Assembly: GCA_002723085.1 (NCBI GenBank)
Contig: PBNK01000035.1
Location: 62,001-126,000 of the forward strand
DNA: 64,000 nt
Direction of reading: 5' to 3'
DNA from: Crocinitomicaceae bacterium
GTDB lineage: Bacteria; Bacteroidota; Bacteroidia; Flavobacteriales_D; Parvicellaceae
Shown here in pieces: positions 37,301 through 43,464 of the stretch. Under the pieces are notes generated by a model, which did no database searches, had not been told where the DNA came from, and worked only from the letters and a program-made list of their open reading frames with translations. Positions within the stretch are counted from its first letter, which is position 1. The number at the start of each line of letters is the position of its first letter. The position numbers and the translations under genes are program-made.

Positions 37301-37774
37301 TTGAACCTTTCCCGATTTAAAATTAGTATTGAATAAATCTGATGCCGTAGTAGATCCTGAACCAACAGAAATGATATTTTCAGAAATGGTAGAATTTATT
37401 ACTGAGTTGTAACTGTATTTTTGATGTATGTCATACTTAGGATTGTTGTTGTAAGTAATAACTTCAGGATTAGAATTTTTATAATAATAATAAGGGTTGT
37501 TTACATTTTTGTGATTGTATAGCCTTGTATACGTTGTATAATCCCATTCTCCACATGGAAAATTATCTTGAGTAGTAGCGGCATCGCACTTCAATGTATA
37601 ATACATTAACACTTTGTGAAATTCATTAGTATCAGATGGAAAAACATACCAGCCTCGTCTTTTTGTAATGTCGTTAAAATCTAATGTTTCAATTACAGTT
37701 GTGTCGCCTGGAGATTGAGACCAAAAATTTAAGTTTATAAAGGTCGAAATTAAAAATACTAAATGTGTTCTCAT
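34361..37774 (-). CDS. Large PNGase F-like glycosidase with LamG insert and T9SS sorting tail
   Basis: A 1137-residue secreted protein (signal peptide about 1-19, ending NFWSQ). It resembles peptide-N-glycosidase F, which releases N-glycans from glycoproteins. The N-domain motif CGEWDY (Asp78) matches the catalytic CDEWD of PNGase F (Asp60), and CAEFC (Glu723) with downstream YDRAGWCPG matches its CAEWC...DRAGWCPG (Glu206). Between them lies a LamG/concanavalin-like domain (about 278-465). The C-terminus (about 1058-1137, FECYPNPANEVLNIK to TQRFIHE) is a T9SS sorting domain. Activity is inferred; the equivalent of Glu118 was not located. It is convergent with the GldK-like gene, and its promoter region holds a palindrome. 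Confidence 0.83.
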   Translation of the reverse strand: MRTHLVFLISTFINLNFWSQSPGDTTVIETLDFNDITKRRGWYVFPSDTNEFHKVLMYYTLKCDAATTQDNFPCGEWDYTTYTRLYNHKNVNNPYYYYKNSNPEVITYNNNPKYDIHQKYSYNSVINSTISENIISVGSGSTTASDLFNTNFKSGKVQYLISATELLNQGLVSGDISRLSIDIQNLGETLNNVTIKMKMSSLTVLTDSTYETDNFTTVYNNSNLQQPQSSTVFNFINPFYWDGSNNVVLDISFTSQVSNNPYTTLSDDIGNNIGLIQNQNGHLDFKDDEIVDVPASVFSNVDSAITVSFWCYGDENLMPFNSYIFEGRDTNGYRVINCHLPWSNSRVYWDAGNSGSGSYDRVHEAANLNDFAGKWNHWAFTKDVSSGDLMAYLNGELFMSASGQTRLMSGITKFRIGGTAAANFNGAYDGKIDEFRVWNKALDSSTIKSWMNKSINSNHPYYNHLQVAYHFDEETGNIAHDYSVHARHGSLLGLPKWETADLSLRSFDLIETTIRPKFSFYKGIYTTTLDSNIVNDTVYNAQVSIVETLPFVDMNVSGISKNHIDTIYGYESGWGYTYDLVGEKVDSLNFGIDNQLTNTYQQDIHQIQNYVTPYGIGLDLGPYGFRWVYDVTDYLPLFKDTLEISAGNQQELIDLKFLFIHGTPPRDIIDFKTIWRGDYGHANIANDVSMPAVNVSLNSSATQHKIKTRTTGHWFGGFQNCAEFCPKLHHVKVNGTKRFEWVNWKECSDNPVIDQGGTWIYDRAGWCPGTFGNTYNHEITPFLNPNDTSVNIDYGMEVTSGGMEGNYRTTVQMVSYGDHNFQNDAGITDVLAPNEWEFHNRINPICDQPRILLKNTGEQDLTSVKLDYWICGGAHENFTWNGTLAFDQEIEIELPISSQAFWNSAQFCKDFHVEIMQVNGVADECAENNRYNTTFEVPPMYPENIVLWVRTNAAGHETKLYVKDVDGNIVFSKTNYQSNTLYRDTITLQDGCYQIELEDTGENGLDFFANNDGTGFFQIRKSTGPPLAGFESNFGKNIIHYFTVGYGLSINENNLNVGFECYPNPANEVLNIKSSGFTNEIKVNVFDASGRQVYKDVWITNHIYNTNQIDVSNFEKGMYLIQISDDYNSKTQRFIHE

Positions 37775-37832
37775 GATAATTTATTAAATGCAGCTTTAAA
37801 ATTAAATAATTAAAATTGAAGTAATGTAACTC

Positions 37833-37854
37833 AATTCAATAATCATATTGAATT
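37833..37854. repeat. Palindrome A: possible operator near the PNGase F-like gene start
   Basis: Nine-base arms AATTCAATA/TATTGAATT around ATCA, 59 bases upstream of the minus-strand start at 37774. It shares the core TTCAATA...TATTGAA with palindrome B in the same intergenic region. Confidence 0.45.
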
Positions 37855-37968
37855 AAAACCTTACACTCATACTTATTTTATAAATGAAGTTCAATTGTTC
37901 CTTTTTTGTGTTTTCATATTGTAATTAATACTACACACAAATAATTGGTTAAATGCAGCAAAAATTAA

Positions 37969-37988
37969 TTCAATATTGTTATATTGAA
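37969..37988. repeat. Palindrome B: possible operator near the start at 38008
   Basis: Eight-base arms TTCAATAT/ATATTGAA around TGTT, 20 bases before the ATG at 38008. Together with palindrome A it flanks the 233-base region between divergent secreted-protein genes. Apart from these two repeats I see only AT-rich sequence there. Confidence 0.45.
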
Positions 37989-38007
37989 CCAACTTTATAT
38001 CAATCTT

Positions 38008-38601
38008 ATGAAAAAAATTGTATTCTCTATATTAATTGGTTCTTTGGTGTCACCCTTTTGTTTTGGGCAAGAAAACAAATATTCAAAACTTGATCCTTCT
38101 ATTGAAGCTTACTGTGATAATTTTCCAGATGCTTGGCACATAGAACATGCAAGAACATCAAACTACACTGGGTATGCTAAAAGCTGTTACACTAATTCTG
38201 AAGGTTTGGAAGTGTTAACCGCGCTTTATTATGTTGAAAATTATGGAGAAGATGAGATTATGTATGCTCCATTTGCCACATGGCACCCAAAAGCGTATGG
38301 TGGGGGTTTACGTGAGCAATTAATGGGGATAAAAAAAATTGATAAAAGTTTAAATGAAGATGAATGGGGTTGTTATGGAGGAGGGCTAATTAAAGGGTGG
38401 TACCCAAATGGTCAGTTATGTAGAGAAATTTTAATTGACAAAAAAGGAAAGCTTGTTTACCGAAAATATTGGGACGAAAATGGAAAACCTACTGACGAAG
38501 ACTATGTTGAAGAAGCTTTTTTTGGCGCGATATATGATTTGGAGGAAAATACAGATGAAGAGGTTTTAACAATCCCTTTTTATTGGGGCGATTGTGAATA
38601 A
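38008..38601 (+). CDS. Exported protein with a YwqK-like hairpin
   Basis: 197 residues with a signal peptide (about 1-20, ending SPFCFGQ). The centre is a unique region with YTGYAKSCYTNSEGLEVLTA and an acidic C-terminus; one MORN_2-like hairpin is seen in GLIKGWYPNGQLCREILIDKKG and LVYRKYWDENGKP. Function unknown. ATG at 38008 is chosen over a TTG eight codons upstream because it gives a clean signal peptide. Divergent from the PNGase F-like gene; three bases separate its stop from the csaA start. Confidence 0.7.
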   Translation: MKKIVFSILIGSLVSPFCFGQENKYSKLDPSIEAYCDNFPDAWHIEHARTSNYTGYAKSCYTNSEGLEVLTALYYVENYGEDEIMYAPFATWHPKAYGGGLREQLMGIKKIDKSLNEDEWGCYGGGLIKGWYPNGQLCREILIDKKGKLVYRKYWDENGKPTDEDYVEEAFFGAIYDLEENTDEEVLTIPFYWGDCE

Positions 38602-38604
38602 AAA

Positions 38605-38949
38605 ATGGAGAAAAGTACAATTGACTGGTGCGACTTTTCAAAAATCGATTTCAGAGTAGGTACTATTAAAAAAGTTAAAACGTTTGAAAAAGCTATAAAA
38701 CCAAGTTATAAAATATGGGTAGATTTTGGCCCAATAGGAATTAAAAAAACTTCTGCTCAAATCACAAAAAATTACTCCCCTTTTGAATTGGTAGGTCAAC
38801 AAATAATTGGCATTGTAAACTTTCCTAAAAAGCAAATAGCTGATTTTAACAGTGAATTTCTTTTGCTTGGGGCTGTAAATAAAGAAGCAAATGATGTAAT
38901 TCTTATTCAGCCTAGTTCTAATGTAGGTAATGGGACAATTGTTAGCTAG
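38605..38949 (+). CDS. csaA: tRNA-binding protein CsaA
   Basis: 114 residues forming one EMAP/OB-fold tRNA-binding domain: FSKIDFRVGTIKKVKTFEKA, PSYKIWVDFGPIGIKKTSAQ, then GQQIIGIVNFPKKQIADFNS and EFLLLGAV. CsaA is a small homodimer that binds tRNA and was first described as an export-linked chaperone; its role is still uncertain. Length matches the family. The pheT N-terminus in this window carries the same domain type. Confidence 0.92.
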   Translation: MEKSTIDWCDFSKIDFRVGTIKKVKTFEKAIKPSYKIWVDFGPIGIKKTSAQITKNYSPFELVGQQIIGIVNFPKKQIADFNSEFLLLGAVNKEANDVILIQPSSNVGNGTIVS

Positions 38950-39003
38950 AAAAAACATTTTTGAAAAATTGATTAATTCAATGCTTATTGTTAAATTTAC
39001 ACT

Positions 39004-40083
39004 ATGAAGAGGATTGGAATTCTAACAAGTGGCGGTGATTGTGGAGGACTTAATGCCGCAGTAAGATCTATTTTTTACAGAGCAAAAGACAAATACAACC
39101 TAGATGTATATGGAATATTGGAAGGAACTGTTGGTTTGATGGAGCGTCCTCCTTCTTACATGAAACTAGATTACAATACATTTTCCGGACAACTTATTAG
39201 ACAGGGAGGCACTTTTTTAGGAACGACAAACAAAGGTAATCCTTTTAAGTACCCTATGGGAGATGGAACCTTCAAAGACAGAACGGTTGAAATCATAGGT
39301 GGTTATCATGAATTAGGACTAGATGGATTAATTGTAATTGGAGGAGACGGAAGCATGAAAATACTAAAGGACATTGCTGATAAAGGAAATTTAAACATTG
39401 TGGCTATTCCAAAAACTATAGATAATGATGTGGGGGCAACTGAAAATTCAATTGGCTTTCATACTGCTGTAGATGTAGCAACAAATGCTTTAGACAACTT
39501 ACAATTTACTGCTGCAAGTCATAATAGAACTATGATTTTAGAGGTTATGGGAAGAGATGCAGGGCATATTGCCTTAAATGCGGGAATTGCCGGGGGGGCC
39601 GACATCATTTTAATTCCTGAAATAAAATACTCAATTGATGGAATAATAAAGAAACTAAATAAGCTAAATTCATATGGGATTAAACATTCTTTAATGGTAG
39701 TGGCAGAAGCCGTAAAAAAGGAAGATGGAGAACATAGTTTAATAACTTTTGCTGATGGAGAACAAAGGTTGGGCGGGATTGGCAGTTATGTATCTGAACA
39801 AATAATGAAAAAAACAGATATTGAATGTCGGGTGACTACTTTGGGCCATGTTCAAAGAGGGGCTCCACCTACTACATCAGACAGGATTTTAGCAAGTGCA
39901 TTTGGAGTATATGCTGTTGACTTATTAGCTAAAAAGAAATTTGACAGAATGGTTGCGTGGAAAGATAGAAAAGTAGTTGATTTCCCAATTGAAATGGGAA
40001 TAAAAACCTATAGACAAGTTGAAAAAGAAGATTCTTTGCTCAAAACAGCTCGTGCTTTAGGAATTTATATAGGTGATTTATAA
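39004..40083 (+). CDS. pfkA: 6-phosphofructokinase, ATP type with mixed signature
   Basis: Phosphorylates fructose-6-phosphate in glycolysis. Motifs: GILTSGGDCGGLNAAVR (P-loop region), VIGGDGSMKI with Gly116, and AIPKTIDNDV with Lys137, catalytic Asp140 and Asp142, then MGRDAGHIAL. Gly116 corresponds to Gly104 of E. coli PFK and favours ATP, while Lys137 corresponds to Gly124 and is a feature of PPi-type enzymes. The Gly/Lys pair is typical of the actinomycete-like ATP-PFKs, so ATP use is expected. 359 residues. It sits 54 bases after csaA. Confidence 0.93.
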   Translation: MKRIGILTSGGDCGGLNAAVRSIFYRAKDKYNLDVYGILEGTVGLMERPPSYMKLDYNTFSGQLIRQGGTFLGTTNKGNPFKYPMGDGTFKDRTVEIIGGYHELGLDGLIVIGGDGSMKILKDIADKGNLNIVAIPKTIDNDVGATENSIGFHTAVDVATNALDNLQFTAASHNRTMILEVMGRDAGHIALNAGIAGGADIILIPEIKYSIDGIIKKLNKLNSYGIKHSLMVVAEAVKKEDGEHSLITFADGEQRLGGIGSYVSEQIMKKTDIECRVTTLGHVQRGAPPTTSDRILASAFGVYAVDLLAKKKFDRMVAWKDRKVVDFPIEMGIKTYRQVEKEDSLLKTARALGIYIGDL

Positions 40084-40164
40084 CAAAATAAAGTTTTGCC
40101 CATAGTTTTCAATTATGAAACTCTAAAGTTGTTTCATGCTTTAATAAAATTTGAACTAATAAGT

Positions 40165-41392
40165 TTAATTACAAGCATTAAATCTTAATTGAAATTCAGG
40201 AATATCCTGTTTTAACTTTTTACAATGGCTTTTAGATTTTACAGTTCCATTGGTAATCGCTTTATTTATATACAGGTTGGCTTTTTCAAAATTTTCAGAC
40301 CAAAAATAGGCATCTGCTAAATTTGCACTTATTAAACCTGTTATTTTTTTATTAATTCTTGCTTTTTTATCATTTAAATCACTACTCTTGAGTTCTTCCT
40401 CCCATAAATCGATAGCTTTTGCTAACCTTTCTTTAGCTGTGGCCTTATCTCTATCGTAAGACATTGAGGCGTATGCCGATTGAGCATGGGTAAGCGCATT
40501 GACTAGGTTATCATAAGTATAATCTTGATGTTTTTTTGGCACATAAATTTCCAATGTTTCTGTTTTTTTTTGGGTAACCCACCTTTTCTGTTATGCTATT
40601 ATTAACCTTATCAAAAATATTAGTCCAAAGGTCTTTTTGAATTTGCACCCATGGGTCAATTTCCTTTTCTATATTATCGATTCTCCAAAGTTCATAATCA
40701 TATTCTGTTTTCCCAGAGTATAATATTTTTTCAGAAAATTTAGAGTAAAATTTTTCTTCATAGAAAATATTTCCTTGATAAGAAGCTTTTATGACTAATG
40801 GCATTTTAAAATTTGCTTTTACAACATAACTTTTTACACCTGTTGTATTATCAGAAATATAATCACCCTTAATGCTAGAAATTTCTAGACCTAAATTATC
40901 TATCTTAACCTCAAATCCTGAGCTTGCTGAATTAAACCCCTCGATATTAATTCTTTTTAACACGTTCAATTGATTGAAGGCTTTTGTTAGCACAGTAGGA
41001 AATAGAAAGTATGGCTCAGGATATGTTGGCCATATCGGTTCGCTAGGCTTTGTTATTTGCATTCCTTGATTTGTTTTTTCTTTCCATAGACTTAAAGAAA
41101 TTAGATGTTTTTTTCTCATTTCTTTGTTCGCTTTTTCCCAGTTAGATAATTTAACTTTTTGGTGAGCTTCAGCTGAATCAACGGCAATTTGGTGAATCAT
41201 TTTTTGTCGTTCATTATTAACTTGAAAAGAACTATCATAAATAACATTAAAAGTTTTTATTGATTTATCTAAATAATATTTAGGCAACTGTATATATTCA
41301 AAATTTATTTTATGGTCTGTAATAAACTGTGATTTTACGTTAAAACAAATTAAAACTAAAATAATTACTATTGGATTTTTAAATTTTTTCAT
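40165..41392 (-). pseudogene. Exported protein gene interrupted by a frameshift at an A9 run
   Basis: Two minus-strand frames make one gene. The first (from 41392) encodes a signal peptide (ending NVKSQ) and about 270 residues up to GYPKK, then shifts frame at nine consecutive A (plus-strand T run, 40563-40571) and stops at 40511. Removing one A joins GYPKK to TETLEIYVPKKHQDYTYDN in the second frame, which stays open to 40165 and ends in a TPR-like helical region (ANLADAYFWSENFEKANLYI). The joined product has 408 residues. It may be a sequencing error, a young pseudogene, or a gene read by slippage. Function unknown. Confidence 0.75.
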
Positions 41393-41512
41393 ATTGAATA
41401 TATTCGATTATTAAATTAAGAGTTGGGTTTAATCTAAAGATAATAAAATTAGATATTATTTGGCCATAACAAATTTATTGTACTTTTATTATAACTAACT
41501 TTATAATTGATA

Positions 41513-42544
41513 ATGCTATCCAGAACTTCACATTTTTTAATTATAATTTCCTTACTTGTTGTTCTTCTTTATTTTGGGCAGAGCATTATAATCCCATTTA
41601 TTTTTGCTCTTTTACTTTGGTTTATGGTCCGTATTCTTTCAACGTTAGCTGACCGTATAAATTTTTTTAATACTTATTTCCCAAAATGGTTAAAAAAAGC
41701 GCTTTCAGCTGCAATCATAATGATTACAATCGGCTTTTTTGTTCAAATTTTATTTTCAAGTGTAAACACCATAGCTAAATCTCATCATGATTATGATGAA
41801 AACATTAGCTTAATCATTAACAAAATAAACTTACATTTTGGAGTTGATTTAAAAGAATGGGTGGATAATAACGTTAAAAACATTGACTTTGGGGAATTAA
41901 TTCAGTCTCTACTTAGCTCTTTTACAAATTTTTTAAGCGTTGCTTTTATGGTTTTGCTTTTCGCTGTTTTTATTTTTATTGAAGAATCTAATTTTCATCA
42001 TAAAATAAAAACTATAGTCAATAATAAACCTGAAAAATTTTCAAAACTTAATTCAACTTTATCAAAAATTGAATGGTCAATAGCCAGGTATTTAGGCATA
42101 AAAACAATAGTCAGTATACTGACGTGTGTGCTAAGTTTTATTGTTATGAAATTAGTTGGCGTTAACTATGCAGTTTTTTGGTCTTTTTTAATTTTTATTC
42201 TTAATTATATTCCAACAATAGGATCCTTAGTGGCCACTATATTCCCTGCGTTATTTTGTTTGCTTCAGTTTGGAGAGTTTTCTCAATGTTTAATAGTGTT
42301 TTTTACTGTTGGTTGTATTCAAGTTTTAATTGGTAATATTCTTGAACCAAAATGGATGGGGAATTCAATGAACATTAGTCCTTTAGTAGCAATAATATCA
42401 TTAGTTTTTTGGGGGGTTATTTGGGGAACAATTGGGATGATTTTAAGTATTCCTATAACCGTGATATTAATCATTATTTGTTCTCAGTTTGATGCCACAA
42501 AACAGTTAGCCATGCTGTTATCTGAAAAAGGAAATTTAGAATAG
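41513..42544 (+). CDS. AI-2E family transporter (PerM-like)
   Basis: Inner-membrane protein of 344 residues with about eight membrane segments: two or three at the N-terminus, a soluble insert (about 85-130), and a C-terminal bundle with the family hallmark LIFILNYIPTIGSLVATIFP and the GNILEPKWMGNSMNISPLVA loop. Family members export autoinducer-2 or exchange ions; the substrate here is unknown. I use the ATG at 41513; a TTG two codons upstream is possible. The rhodanese gene follows five bases after the stop, the start of a tightly packed run to 46885. Confidence 0.88.
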   Translation: MLSRTSHFLIIISLLVVLLYFGQSIIIPFIFALLLWFMVRILSTLADRINFFNTYFPKWLKKALSAAIIMITIGFFVQILFSSVNTIAKSHHDYDENISLIINKINLHFGVDLKEWVDNNVKNIDFGELIQSLLSSFTNFLSVAFMVLLFAVFIFIEESNFHHKIKTIVNNKPEKFSKLNSTLSKIEWSIARYLGIKTIVSILTCVLSFIVMKLVGVNYAVFWSFLIFILNYIPTIGSLVATIFPALFCLLQFGEFSQCLIVFFTVGCIQVLIGNILEPKWMGNSMNISPLVAIISLVFWGVIWGTIGMILSIPITVILIIICSQFDATKQLAMLLSEKGNLE

Positions 42545-42549
42545 TTATT

Positions 42550-42861
42550 ATGCAAAACTTACAAAATAGCGAATGGAAAGAGGCGCTAAAAAAAAGTAAA
42601 AATGGTGAAATTTTAGATGTTCGAACTCCAATGGAATGGGCCAATGGAATAATTGAAGGTGCCATTAAAATAGATTTCAATGACCAAGAGAGTTTTATCC
42701 CTTTTATTAAAAAACTTAAAGCCTCTAAACATTATTTTGTCTATTGCAAAAGTGGAGTTAGAAGTTGGTATGCTTGTCAAATGTTAGAACAACTTGGGTT
42801 AGTTTCATTCAATTTAAAAAATGGAATTTCTAAATGGGACGAACCTTTAACAAAACCTTAA
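42550..42861 (+). CDS. Single-domain rhodanese-like protein
   Basis: 103 residues forming one rhodanese domain. The entry motif EILDVRTPMEWANGIIEGAI and the active-site loop YCKSGVRS (Cys66) are present, so it should carry a persulfide and transfer sulfur in the cytoplasm. Its stop is directly followed by the ATG of the methyltransferase gene with no base between. Confidence 0.92.
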   Translation: MQNLQNSEWKEALKKSKNGEILDVRTPMEWANGIIEGAIKIDFNDQESFIPFIKKLKASKHYFVYCKSGVRSWYACQMLEQLGLVSFNLKNGISKWDEPLTKP

Positions 42862-43464
42862 ATGCCATCAAACAAATATTGGAATGATCGCTATTTAAAT
42901 GATGATATTGGTTGGGATATTGGTGAAATTTCTAGACCCATTAAGCATTGGCTAGACAATTACAAAAAGAAAAATAAAAAGATTTTAATACCTGGTGGAG
43001 GAAGTGGGTTTGAAGCTGGATATGCTTATGAAAAAGGGTTTAAAAACACCTATTATTTAGATTTTTCTAAAGTTGCTGTAAATAAATTTAAAAAAACTTT
43101 TCCTTCATTTCCTGAAACTCAAATAATCTCAAAAAACTTCTTTAGTTTATCTGATTTTAATGGCTTTTTTGATATTATAATTGAACAAACATTTTTTTGT
43201 GCTATTCAGCCATCTATGCGATTAAGATATGTAAATAAAATATATGATTTGCTTCAAAAAAATGGCATAGTTATTGGGTTATTGTTTAACCTAGAATTTA
43301 AAAAAGACACACCGCCATTTGGGGGAACAAAAAAGGATTATAAATTGATTTTTGAACCCAAGTTTAATGTTATTAAAATGGAAAAATGCATTAACTCAAT
43401 TGCTCCAAGAGCAAAAAATGAGCTGTGGTTTTGTCTAAATAAAAAAGATAAAATTCTATTATGA
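42862..43464 (+). CDS. SAM-dependent methyltransferase, thiopurine methyltransferase (TPMT) family
   Basis: 200 residues. The family opening YWNDRYLNDDIGWDIGEISR, the SAM-binding loop ILIPGGGSGFEAGYAYEKG (about residues 36-54) and FDIIIEQTFFCAIQPSMRLR match TPMT-like methyltransferases, which methylate thiols, selenols, tellurite or halides. The exact acceptor is unknown. The position immediately after a rhodanese gene hints at sulfur or chalcogen chemistry. The last four bases overlap the AsmA gene (ATGA). Confidence 0.87.
   Translation: MPSNKYWNDRYLNDDIGWDIGEISRPIKHWLDNYKKKNKKILIPGGGSGFEAGYAYEKGFKNTYYLDFSKVAVNKFKKTFPSFPETQIISKNFFSLSDFNGFFDIIIEQTFFCAIQPSMRLRYVNKIYDLLQKNGIVIGLLFNLEFKKDTPPFGGTKKDYKLIFEPKFNVIKMEKCINSIAPRAKNELWFCLNKKDKILL

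Noticed and set aside
38638-38958. 106-codon antisense open frame covering csaA
   Set aside because: It is a mirror of the strongly supported csaA frame, low in complexity and without recognisable motifs.
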